From NCBI GenBank assembly GCA_001778455.1, contig MFGX01000106.1, positions 1-12,125 of the forward strand: a stretch of 12,125 nt of DNA. The letters are read 5' to 3'. Source of the stretch: Candidatus Fraserbacteria bacterium RBG_16_55_9 (GTDB lineage Bacteria; Bipolaricaulota; Bipolaricaulia; RBG-16-55-9). The position numbers and the translations under genes are program-made. The notes under the pieces are model-generated. The model saw only the letters and a program-made list of their open reading frames with translations. It did not search any database and had not been told where the DNA came from. Positions 1-5,737 of this stretch are shown piece after piece (within the stretch, counting starts at the first letter, position 1; the number at the start of each line of letters is the position of its first letter).

Positions 1-286
1 CCTTATGAAGCTCACGATCCACACTCCTCGTGAGTTCACAGGGGACATCATGAGCAGCCTCTCCGGGAAACGCGGGCGGATATTGGGTATGGAGCCCGAA
101 GAGAACGATTATGAGCACATTGAGGCGGAGGTTCCCCTGGCCGAAGTGCAAGACTACGCTCTGGAACTCAAATCCATCACTCAGGGACGTGCGAGCTTTG
201 AGCTCGAGTTCGTGCGTTATCAACCTGTGACCTCCGACAAGCTTACCGAAGAACTCCTCAAGCGCGAGCGGCGAGATGGTCATTGA
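1..286 (+). CDS. Elongation factor G family protein, C-terminal part (5' end outside window)
   Basis: This is the end of a translational GTPase of the EF-G family, which moves tRNA and mRNA through the ribosome after peptide bond formation. Only the last 94 or so residues are inside the window. They match the C-terminal ferredoxin-like domain (domain V): a strand-forming start (MKLTIHTP), then SGKRGRILGME, EAEVPLAEVQDYALELKS and the strongly conserved TQGRASFELEF. The reading frame is open to base 2, so the ATG at base 5 is an internal Met and not a start. The 'EENDYEH' turn and the 'RASFELEF' wording differ a little from typical FusA, so it may be an EF-G paralogue (EF-G2 type) and not the main copy; the missing GTPase domain would decide. 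Its stop codon overlaps the TTG start of the next gene (TTGA). Confidence 0.9.
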   Translation, partial: LMKLTIHTPREFTGDIMSSLSGKRGRILGMEPEENDYEHIEAEVPLAEVQDYALELKSITQGRASFELEFVRYQPVTSDKLTEELLKRERRDGH

Positions 287-687
287 AGAAGATCACAGTC
301 AAGACACATCACGAGCGCGAACTGCTGGATATCACAGCTCAAGTGGAGAAGGCCATCCGGGAATTCGGGCCTATTACAGGGGCCTGCATGCTCTATGTAC
401 CGCACACTACAGCAGCGATCACGATCAACGAAAATGCTGACCCAGCAGTAAAAGAAGACATCCTCAACTCGCTCACACACCTCGTTCCGAGATCTCTCGA
501 GTACAGACATGTCGAAGGGAATGCGCACGCCCATATTCAGTGCAGCTTGATCGGGCATTCGGTGTGCGTTCCGGTAGAAGAGGGGAGACTTCGCTTGGGA
601 ACGTGGCAGGGGATTCTCTTCTGCGAATTTGATGGTTCGCGCAACCGCGAGGTCTGGGTCATTCCTCTTGCGCAAGAAGCAGCATGA
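283..687 (+). CDS. YjbQ/UPF0047 family protein, thiamine-phosphate-synthase-like
   Basis: A 134-residue protein of the YjbQ (UPF0047) family, which normally has 130-140 residues, so it is complete. The E. coli member has a weak thiamine phosphate synthase activity, but the true role of the family is not settled. Family hallmarks are visible: HTTAAITINENADP at residues 41-54, HVEGNAHAH at 76-84 with the histidines thought to line a metal or phosphate site, and LGTWQGILFCEFDG at 105-118. It starts with TTG at 283, overlapping the EF-G stop by four bases (TTGA), which suggests translational coupling. There is no in-frame ATG nearby. A short perfect palindrome (666-677) lies in the last codons, and a hairpin follows the stop at 703-717. 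Confidence 0.9.
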   Translation: MKKITVKTHHERELLDITAQVEKAIREFGPITGACMLYVPHTTAAITINENADPAVKEDILNSLTHLVPRSLEYRHVEGNAHAHIQCSLIGHSVCVPVEEGRLRLGTWQGILFCEFDGSRNREVWVIPLAQEAA

Positions 688-702
688 AGAACTCTCTCCC
701 AG

Positions 703-717
703 GCAGGGATTCCCTGC
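703..717. terminator. Small hairpin between convergent yjbQ-like gene and larE, possible bidirectional terminator
   Basis: GCAGGG and CCCTGC form a perfect 6-bp stem around a 3-base loop in the 29-bp gap between two convergent genes, reaching the larE stop codon. There is no T-run on either side, so this is only a candidate; factor-independent termination would be weak. Confidence 0.3.
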
Positions 718-1526
718 TATGAATTGCTGCCGGTTCGATAACCCTCAAGATCTAGGGTAACGGATTCAAACCCTAAGAGCTTTAGGTAAGAAGCGATTTC
801 CTTCCACAAGTGGCCATCGAAGATCTTGACCATCTCCTCCGGCGCGACCTCGATACGAGCCAGTCTGTCGTGGTAACGAACGCGGACTTGTCGAAAACCC
901 TTCTGATGAAGAAAATCTTCCGCTTGCTCAATCATCGTCAGCTTTCCCTGTGTGACCCGTAGCCCATGAGGAATGCGCGAAGCGAGGCACGCCATGCTCG
1001 GCTTATCCCAGACGCTCAACCCCAACTCTTGGGCGATAGCACGCACCTCTGGTTTCTCTACGCGATGCTCCAACAAAGGCTGATAAACATCGTGCTCTGC
1101 CATAGCGTGTAGGCCGGGTCGATGTCCACGGGTGTCTGACAAATTCGTTCCTGAGGCAACAGTTGAAAAACCCAGCTGCTGAGCAAGTGTTTTGAGATTA
1201 CTCATGCGCATGCGTTGACAGAAGTAACAACGATTCTCCGGGTTGCTGGCAAAACTCTCACTGGCTAATTCACTGAATGTGATGACGCGGTGGGCGATGG
1301 CAATCTCGCGGGCAACCTGACGTACCTCATCGAGTTCACGAGCTGGAAGGGTTTCGCTCGCGGCTGTAACGGCCAACGCTCGCTCTCCCAGTGCGCGGTG
1401 AGCGAGAGCGGCCACCACGCTCGAATCCACTCCGCCACTGAACGCCACGAGGATGCTCCGCCTTTCCCTCATATCCTCGAGGATCTCTGTGATCAATGTC
1501 TGCACACGACTGTTTGCGGTGGTCAT
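717..1526 (-). CDS. larE: LarE-type ATP-dependent sulfur transferase
   Basis: A 269-residue PP-loop ATP pyrophosphatase of the LarE family. LarE adenylates the carboxylates of pyridinium-3,5-biscarboxylate mononucleotide and inserts sulfur, making the nickel-pincer cofactor of lactate racemase and related enzymes. The PP-loop is SGGVDSS (residues 30-36). NPENRCYFC gives Cys100 and Cys103 as a CxxC pair, and KPSMACLASRIP holds Cys180 at the position of the sacrificial cysteine of Lactiplantibacillus LarE. CxxC plus a third Cys is the pattern reported for LarE proteins that carry a [4Fe-4S] cluster and transfer sulfide catalytically. I place the start at the ATG at 1526, because AGGAG lies four bases upstream; a GTG eight codons earlier has no such site. 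No larA, larB or larC lies in the window. LarE-like proteins of unknown substrate exist, so the exact product is less sure than the family. Confidence 0.9.
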   Translation of the reverse strand: MTTANSRVQTLITEILEDMRERRSILVAFSGGVDSSVVAALAHRALGERALAVTAASETLPARELDEVRQVAREIAIAHRVITFSELASESFASNPENRCYFCQRMRMSNLKTLAQQLGFSTVASGTNLSDTRGHRPGLHAMAEHDVYQPLLEHRVEKPEVRAIAQELGLSVWDKPSMACLASRIPHGLRVTQGKLTMIEQAEDFLHQKGFRQVRVRYHDRLARIEVAPEEMVKIFDGHLWKEIASYLKLLGFESVTLDLEGYRTGSNS

Positions 1527-1530
1527 AGAT

Positions 1531-1535
1531 CTCCT
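1531..1535 (-). promoter_or_regulatory. Ribosome binding site of larE
   Basis: AGGAG on the minus strand ends four bases before the ATG at 1526. It decides the start in favour of this ATG over an in-frame GTG at 1550, inside which reading frame the SD would be coding. Confidence 0.65.
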
Positions 1536-1564
1536 GCGAATTGCTAGCACAACCCCGCTTCAAT

Positions 1565-1592
1565 TTCAAATCTCTTGTTTTCGGTGTATGAT
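1565..1592 (+). promoter_or_regulatory. Possible sigma70-type promoter for the 127-residue membrane protein gene
   Basis: TTCAAA (1565-1570) and TATGAT (1587-1592) are 16 bases apart, matching the consensus hexamers at 4/6 and 5/6. A start near 1599 would leave a leader of about 40 bases with the SD at its end. Confidence 0.3.
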
Positions 1593-1637
1593 GCAGATCG
1601 TCAGATAACATCTTTAGTAGAAGGAAAGGGGCATGCT

Positions 1638-2021
1638 ATGCGCGACATACTGGGCGTATTATTGGGTGTTGCTATCATCATCAGCATTGCGCTCCTCATC
1701 ACTCGGGGAAACGCGGAAGTCACCGCGCAGCGTGAGCAGTTGGAGTCGAAGATCGAAGACCTCCTACAACGCGAGGAGGTTGCACTTACCGATTTCATTA
1801 AGGCATTTGGCGAGCCTCAGTCCTTGGGCGTTGTGACATGTCAAGGAGAGAACTGTCTCAAAGCCAGTTGGGATCTATCGTATTCTACACGAGTCTGCTG
1901 GAAACGCCTCAGCGTCGTTCTCAATGAGCAGAAGAAGAACGTGTTCTTCGCGGAACTCAAGGATCTTGTGGTAATCGAACGCAAGGGCGAGGATACCCGC
2001 TGCGCCGAAGCGCCCGAATAG
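1638..2021 (+). CDS. Hypothetical membrane-anchored protein with coiled-coil stalk
   Basis: I do not recognise this 127-residue protein. A strongly hydrophobic segment at residues 5-22 (GVLLGVAIIISIALLI) should be a membrane anchor or uncleaved signal. An acidic and basic helical stretch at about 25-58 (QREQLESKIEDLLQREE) could form a short coiled coil. The C-terminal 65 residues hold four cysteines (68, 73, 87, 122), two in a CQGENC arrangement, which could make disulfides if this part is outside the membrane. The ATG at 1638 is preceded by AAGGAAAGGGG at 1621-1631, a good SD at normal distance, so the 21 residues open upstream in frame are not used. It stands alone, divergent from larE and convergent with the arsC-like gene. 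Confidence 0.7.
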   Translation: MRDILGVLLGVAIIISIALLITRGNAEVTAQREQLESKIEDLLQREEVALTDFIKAFGEPQSLGVVTCQGENCLKASWDLSYSTRVCWKRLSVVLNEQKKNVFFAELKDLVVIERKGEDTRCAEAPE

Positions 2022-2036
2022 AGAGTGAGTAGAACC

Positions 2037-2480
2037 TCAGCTCCACGTGGAGCGGATCTCGCGGAGTAGAAGCACGACCTTCCGCTCGATCTGGTCGCGC
2101 GCTTTGCGATAAGCATCGAGCGGCTTCCCAAAGGGGTCTTCCATGCCCCAGTCGCGTCTTTCTCCACGGAAGGTCGCTGGGAAAATCTCCTTATCGGAGC
2201 ACCCCATCGTGATCACATAGTCATAGCTCAGTAGTTCTTCCGGCTTGATGCTCTTTGAGAGTTGCCGCGAAATGTCGATCGCTCTTTCGTGCATTACCGC
2301 GATCGCGGTGGGATGCACGTAGCCTTCAGGTCGCGTACCCGCGCTGGTGATTTCAGCGTTCAGTGCGAACTCCCGCGCATAATGTCGAGCAAATCCTTCA
2401 GCCATCTGGCTTCGACAGGAATTCCCTACACACACAAAAATGATCCGCGTCTGCAGTTTTTCTTCCATTGGTGCCGCCAT
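2037..2480 (-). CDS. ArsC/low-molecular-weight protein tyrosine phosphatase family protein
   Basis: A 147-residue protein with the low-molecular-weight tyrosine phosphatase fold, in the branch containing thioredoxin-coupled arsenate reductases. The phosphate-binding loop is C17-V-G-N-S-C-R23-S (CX5R), followed by QMAEGFARH. The general-acid loop is EDPFG at 114-118. TMGC at 91-94 sits where arsenate reductases carry their first resolving cysteine. The second resolving cysteine of the Staphylococcus-type enzyme is absent: the following residues are SDKEIFP. It may therefore be a variant arsenate reductase using another thiol, or a phosphatase. No arsR, acr3 or arsB lies nearby. The start is uncertain: neither the ATG at 2480 nor the one at 2468 has a clear SD. 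The gene is divergent from the Nudix gene. Confidence 0.85.
   Translation of the reverse strand: MAAPMEEKLQTRIIFVCVGNSCRSQMAEGFARHYAREFALNAEITSAGTRPEGYVHPTAIAVMHERAIDISRQLSKSIKPEELLSYDYVITMGCSDKEIFPATFRGERRDWGMEDPFGKPLDAYRKARDQIERKVVLLLREIRSTWS
2040..2053. terminator. Perfect 14-bp palindrome at the 3' end of the arsC-like gene
   Basis: GCTCCACGTGGAGC covers the last codons of the arsC-like gene and lies 18 bases past the stop of the convergent 127-residue protein gene. As RNA it would fold into a short hairpin on either strand. There is no T-run, so a role in ending transcription is only possible. Confidence 0.25.
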
Positions 2481-2490
2481 TGTAACGATT

Positions 2491-2518
2491 CTGACTGCGG
2501 TTTCAATTTGCCTATAAG
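2491..2518 (+). promoter_or_regulatory. Possible promoter of the Nudix gene
   Basis: CTGACT (2491-2496) and TATAAG (2513-2518) are 16 bases apart, with 4/6 and 5/6 matches to consensus. It lies in the 63-bp divergent gap and would give a leader of about 20 bases containing the SD GGGGAGGAG. Confidence 0.3.
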
Positions 2519-2543
2519 TTGCAGTGGTATTGCGGGGAGGAGT

Positions 2544-3221
2544 ATGCTAGCCAAGGGACACATGAGCGAAAGATACTACTATATCGAGACGGACGGCATG
2601 GTCTACCTGGTGGAACAGGCAGGGTGGTGGATTCTGCCCCACCTGACGGAAGAGATCCCCTTCCCGTTTGAGGTGCACGAGTCCATGATCGTCGCAGGCC
2701 GGGAAGTGCTTTATTGCGAGCCCATGCTTGATTATCATCCCCGAGAATGGCATCACAAGGACGAAATCCCCGGCAAAGAAAATGTCGACCCGCTGGTGCG
2801 CCAAGCTGTCCATCACACGCTCCCCCGGGTCGTTGCGGAGGCCGTCATACGCAAACAAGACCAGTTGTTATTGGTCAAACCTCTACGAGGATTCAATGCA
2901 GGTCAGTGGACTCTTCCCGGTGGTTTTGTCTCCTATGGAGAAGCGCCAGCTCAATCCGTCGCACGGGAGGTTGGCGAGGAGGTGGGGGCTCCTTGCCGAG
3001 TTGGAAAGCTCGTGGGGGTAGAGACCTTCTTGGGGAAGAAATCATTCTATACCTGGCATATGTTCTTTTATGAAGTCGAGCTGTTGGGAGAAGAGTTTCA
3101 TCCCGCTCCCGATGAAATTGAAGAAGTCCGTTGGTTTCCCTTTGCCGAAGCCATACAGGCCCTTCAGGGCCCGAAAAGGCAGAGAATTGAAGAGCTCTTG
3201 TCATCTCGCAAGAGTTCTTGA
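2544..3221 (+). CDS. Nudix family hydrolase with an N-terminal extension
   Basis: A 225-residue Nudix hydrolase, a family that cleaves nucleoside diphosphates linked to another group. The Nudix box is perfect: G127-x5-E133-x7-R141-E-V-G-E-E-V-G-A149, which binds the catalytic magnesium. The catalytic domain runs from about residue 95 to the end. The first 90 or so residues (including ETDGMVYLVEQAGWW and LPHLTEEIPFPFEV) are an extra segment I cannot assign; it has none of the four zinc cysteines of NudC. The substrate cannot be told from sequence. Start: GGGGAGGAG at 2534-2542 lies just before the ATG at 2544, and a second ATG at 2562 is also possible. The open frame back to 2262 overlaps the arsC-like gene on the other strand and is not used. 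It is convergent with gatA, seven bases apart. Confidence 0.88.
   Translation: MLAKGHMSERYYYIETDGMVYLVEQAGWWILPHLTEEIPFPFEVHESMIVAGREVLYCEPMLDYHPREWHHKDEIPGKENVDPLVRQAVHHTLPRVVAEAVIRKQDQLLLVKPLRGFNAGQWTLPGGFVSYGEAPAQSVAREVGEEVGAPCRVGKLVGVETFLGKKSFYTWHMFFYEVELLGEEFHPAPDEIEEVRWFPFAEAIQALQGPKRQRIEELLSSRKSS
3193..3216. terminator. Stem-loop at the end of the Nudix gene
   Basis: AGCTCTTG and CAAGAGTT pair over 8 bp (one G-T wobble) around an 8-base loop, spanning the last Nudix codons just before the convergent gatA stop. There is no clear T-run, so it is a weak terminator candidate. Confidence 0.22.
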
Positions 3222-3228
3222 CAAAAGC

Positions 3229-4635
3229 TTACCTCTTGGCTTGTTCAAATGCGTACGCAGCCCTCAGGATCTTCGCCTCTTGCAGTTTGTTCCCGATGAT
3301 CTGAAGCCCAAAGGGCAACCCATTGACCTTGCCACCCGGGATCGAGATAGCGCAAATTCCCGCTAGACTCATCGGAACCAGATAGACGTCCGAAAGGTAC
3401 ATGGCGAGTGGGTCCTCTGTCTTCTCTCCGAGCTGGAATGCAGGCGTTGGGGACGCAGGTGTGATCAGCACATCTGTTTTCTGGAAAGCGGAATCGAAAT
3501 CGCGTTTGATGAGCCCACGCACTCGTTGAGCTTTGCCGTACCACGCATCGTAGTACCCTGCCGAGAGGGCATACGTCCCCAGCATGACGCGGCGCTTTAC
3601 TTCAGGGCCAAATCCCCGAACGCGGCTCTCGGAGAACATCGCTTCGACGGTCTCATCGCTCTTCCTTACGCTATAGCGCACGCCGTCGTAGCGAGCGAGG
3701 TTCGCACTGGCTTCCGAGGCGGAGATGAGATAATACGTGGGGATGGCATATTCTGCGTGGGGTAGAGAAACTTCGGTGAGCTGTGCGCCAAGTTCTTTAA
3801 ACACGTCCTTCCAATCATCAACGCGCTGACGGGCCTCGCCCTTAAGTAGATCGACAAATTCACGCACGATTCCAACTCGAAAACCTCTTATGCCCGCCTC
3901 GAGATCTCGGGTGTAATCCACTCCACCGTTGTCTACGGAAGTCGAATCCGCAAGGTCATGGCCCGCCATCATGCTGAGAACCAAAGCTGCATCGCGCACG
4001 TCTTTCGTAAGGGGGCCGATCTGATCGAGCGATGAAGCATACGCGGCCAAGCCATAGCGTGAGACGAGCCCGTATGTCGGTTTGAGGCCAACGATTCCGC
4101 AGAAGGCAGCAGGTAAGCGAACAGAGCCGCCGGTATCTGTGCCGAGCGCAGCCAGTGCCGTGTGTGCAGCCACGGCCGCGGCTGAACCTCCGGAGGATCC
4201 ACCGGGCACCCGTTCGAGATCCACGGGGTTCTTCGTTGTGTGGAAGCCGGAATTCTCATTGGACGAGCCCATGCCGAATTCATCGAGATTGGTCTTGCCT
4301 AAGATGGTCGCTCCCGCCGCTTTGAGCTTTGCAATGGCCGTGGCATCAAAGATGGGGTGAAAGCCCTCTAGGAACTTCGAGCCACAGGTGGTGCGAAATC
4401 CGACCGTTGAAATCAGATCTTTGACCGAAATCGGAAGACCCCTAAGTGGCCTATCGTGCATACGCTGCGCTTCTTTCAATAAAGACTCGGGGTCGTTCAC
4501 TTCCAGATAAGCCTGGAGTGAAGGCTCTTTTTCTTTGAGCGCACGGTAGAGATCTTCTAAGATCTCCTGAACTTGGATTTCTTTGCGGCCCAAAAGGTCG
4601 ATGAGTTGATGGAGGGTCTTTTCGTTCAGATTCAA
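3229..4635 (-). CDS. gatA: Aspartyl/glutamyl-tRNA amidotransferase subunit A
   Basis: GatA releases ammonia from glutamine for the GatCAB complex, which converts Glu-tRNA(Gln) or Asp-tRNA(Asn) to the amidated form. The 468-residue length is normal. It is an amidase-signature enzyme with the Ser-cisSer-Lys triad visible: Lys72 in PISVKD, Ser147 in PGGSSGGSAAAVAA and Ser171 in TDTGGSVRLPA. The 75- and 24-residue spacings equal those in the S. aureus enzyme. GKTNLDEFGMGSSNENS (113-129) is also typical. The start is TTG at 4635, with GGGGAGG at 4645-4651 nine bases upstream. No gatB or gatC is adjacent, so the subunit genes are scattered here. A tRNA-Leu gene lies 31 nt upstream on the same strand, and no promoter is evident between them, so both probably come from one transcript. 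Confidence 0.95.
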   Translation of the reverse strand: MNLNEKTLHQLIDLLGRKEIQVQEILEDLYRALKEKEPSLQAYLEVNDPESLLKEAQRMHDRPLRGLPISVKDLISTVGFRTTCGSKFLEGFHPIFDATAIAKLKAAGATILGKTNLDEFGMGSSNENSGFHTTKNPVDLERVPGGSSGGSAAAVAAHTALAALGTDTGGSVRLPAAFCGIVGLKPTYGLVSRYGLAAYASSLDQIGPLTKDVRDAALVLSMMAGHDLADSTSVDNGGVDYTRDLEAGIRGFRVGIVREFVDLLKGEARQRVDDWKDVFKELGAQLTEVSLPHAEYAIPTYYLISASEASANLARYDGVRYSVRKSDETVEAMFSESRVRGFGPEVKRRVMLGTYALSAGYYDAWYGKAQRVRGLIKRDFDSAFQKTDVLITPASPTPAFQLGEKTEDPLAMYLSDVYLVPMSLAGICAISIPGGKVNGLPFGLQIIGNKLQEAKILRAAYAFEQAKR

Positions 4636-4644
4636 ATTTCTCTG

Positions 4645-4651
4645 CCTCCCC
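4645..4651 (-). promoter_or_regulatory. Ribosome binding site of gatA
   Basis: GGGGAGG on the minus strand, nine bases before a TTG. It supports the non-ATG start of gatA and lies in the 31-nt gap after the tRNA 3' end. Confidence 0.6.
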
Positions 4652-4666
4652 AGGGAAGGTCAAACG

Positions 4667-4752
4667 TGGTGCCGGGAGAGGGATTTGAACCCACACGGGC
4701 GAAGCCCACACGCTCCTGAAGCGTGCGCGTCTTCCAATTCCGCCATCCCGGC
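4667..4752 (-). tRNA. tRNA-Leu (anticodon CAG)
   Basis: Read on the minus strand, the acceptor GCCGGGA pairs perfectly with TCCCGGC, the discriminator is A and CCA is encoded (4667-4669). The D arm is GCG-GAATTGGAAGA-CGC. The anticodon stem CACGC/GCGTG encloses the loop TTCAGGA, so the anticodon is CAG, reading CUG (Leu). The long variable arm (GGGC-TTC-GCCC stem) makes it a class II tRNA as expected for Leu. The T arm is GTGGG-TTCAAAT-CCCTC, with one T-T mismatch in the stem (second pair). It lies 31 nt upstream of gatA and has a near-consensus promoter 22 bases upstream of its 5' end. Confidence 0.96.
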
Positions 4753-4774
4753 AAGTGTGAAAGAAAGCCCAACC

Positions 4775-4803
4775 ATTCTAGGAAACGCGTTAGACTTTGT
4801 CAA
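4775..4803 (-). promoter_or_regulatory. Strong sigma70-type promoter of tRNA-Leu (and probably gatA)
   Basis: On the minus strand TTGACA (4798-4803, 6/6) and TAGAAT (4775-4780, 5/6) are exactly 17 bases apart. The start point would be near 4768, about 16 bases before the mature tRNA 5' end. The -35 overlaps that of the divergent promoter for the lipid kinase family gene. Confidence 0.75.
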
Positions 4804-4825
4804 GGCAGATTGTGGAAGCTATAGT
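4797..4825 (+). promoter_or_regulatory. Promoter of the diacylglycerol kinase family gene, giving a leaderless mRNA
   Basis: TTGTCA (4797-4802, 5/6) and TATAGT (4820-4825, 5/6) are 17 bases apart. The expected start point, about 4832, falls on or just before the GTG-ATG start codons at 4832-4837. The -35 hexamer covers the same seven bases as the -35 of the opposite tRNA-Leu promoter. Confidence 0.6.
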
Positions 4826-4834
4826 TCATACGTG

Positions 4835-5737
4835 ATGGACTTGGAACGAGCCCAGTACCAGTTTATCGTGAATCCGAAGGCGGGGCGCGGGAAGACTCAG
4901 GCAATCTTGCCCGCACTTCGACACTTGCTGGATACTGAGAATCTTCCATGCGAGTTTCTCTTTACTAGCGGGCCCGGGGATGCCACGGCATTGGCTCGGG
5001 AGGCCATCCGAAAGGGCTGTGGGTACGTGGTGGCGGTGGGCGGCGATGGTACCGTTCATGAAATCGCCAATGCCCTCGTCGACACCACGGCAGCCCTAGG
5101 GGTCATTCCCACGGGCAGCGGCAATGACTTCTGCAAAGCGGTCCAGATCCCCCTGCAGCTTGCCAACGCCGTGGAGACCGTAGTCCGCGGTCAACTGCGT
5201 CGCGTGGATGTAGGCAGACTGGGGAAGGAGTACTTCGTGAACGGTCTTGGAATCGGACTCGATGGTGCAGTTTCCCACCGTTATGGGCGTATGAAACGCT
5301 TACGCGGAGAATGGGGTTACTTATGGGGAGCGATTCATGAAGCTCTCACGTTCAAAGCTCAGTACATTCACCTTAAGACGGCGGATTGGAGTCATTCCGG
5401 ACGGGCCCTGCTCGCTGGCGTTTCCAATGGCCAATATCACGGCGGGAACTTCAAATTGGCGCCGCACGCCGTGGTCGATGACGGTCTTTTTGATATCTAT
5501 GTGATCGGGGATATGTTCCCGCTCAAGAGGCTCCTGGAGATCCCTAAGGTTCGCAAGGGCACGCATCTGGGTATGCCCGAAGTCGAGACCCGGCGCGCTC
5601 CCTGGGTTGAGATCACTTCGGAGAGCTCTCTCTTGGCTCATATGGACGGCGAGCCATTTCAGTTGGAACCGGGCAACCACCGAATTGAGTTGGTTCCAAG
5701 GAGCTTGCAGGTCATTTGCGCTGAAGATCCACTGTGA
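4835..5737 (+). CDS. Diacylglycerol kinase catalytic-domain protein (YegS/DgkB-like lipid kinase)
   Basis: A 300-residue member of the bacterial diacylglycerol/lipid kinase family (DAGK catalytic domain), which phosphorylates a lipid hydroxyl with ATP at the inner membrane face. Visible motifs are VNPKAGRGK (12-20), AVGGDGTVHEIANAL (67-81, nucleotide loop) and IPTGSGNDFC (91-100). The C-terminal beta domain contains SNGQYHGGNFKLAP, DDGLFDIYVI and the late LAHMDGEPFQLEPG. The length matches DgkB, YegS and BmrU proteins; the lipid substrate cannot be told. There is no SD. The ATG at 4835 (or the GTG just before it) sits 6-9 bases after a good -10, so initiation is probably leaderless. The longer open frame from 4685 runs through the tRNA and is rejected. 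The 3' end overlaps lemA, on the other strand, by 26 bp. Confidence 0.9.
   Translation: MDLERAQYQFIVNPKAGRGKTQAILPALRHLLDTENLPCEFLFTSGPGDATALAREAIRKGCGYVVAVGGDGTVHEIANALVDTTAALGVIPTGSGNDFCKAVQIPLQLANAVETVVRGQLRRVDVGRLGKEYFVNGLGIGLDGAVSHRYGRMKRLRGEWGYLWGAIHEALTFKAQYIHLKTADWSHSGRALLAGVSNGQYHGGNFKLAPHAVVDDGLFDIYVIGDMFPLKRLLEIPKVRKGTHLGMPEVETRRAPWVEITSESSLLAHMDGEPFQLEPGNHRIELVPRSLQVICAEDPL

Noticed and set aside
280..675. 131-residue open frame antisense to the yjbQ-like gene
   Set aside because: The plus-strand frame has all the family motifs; the antisense one has none.
666..677. Palindrome TCTTGCGCAAGA as an operator
   Set aside because: It lies in the last codons of the yjbQ-like gene, away from any promoter, and is short enough to arise by chance.
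1527..1550. GTG start for larE
   Set aside because: The ATG at 1526 has AGGAG in place; the GTG does not.
2262..2543. 94-codon upstream extension of the Nudix frame
   Set aside because: It is antisense to the arsC-like gene, and a strong SD sits directly before the ATG at 2544.
4685..4834. 50-codon upstream extension of the lipid kinase family gene
   Set aside because: It runs through the tRNA-Leu gene and both promoters, and its residues do not belong to the family.
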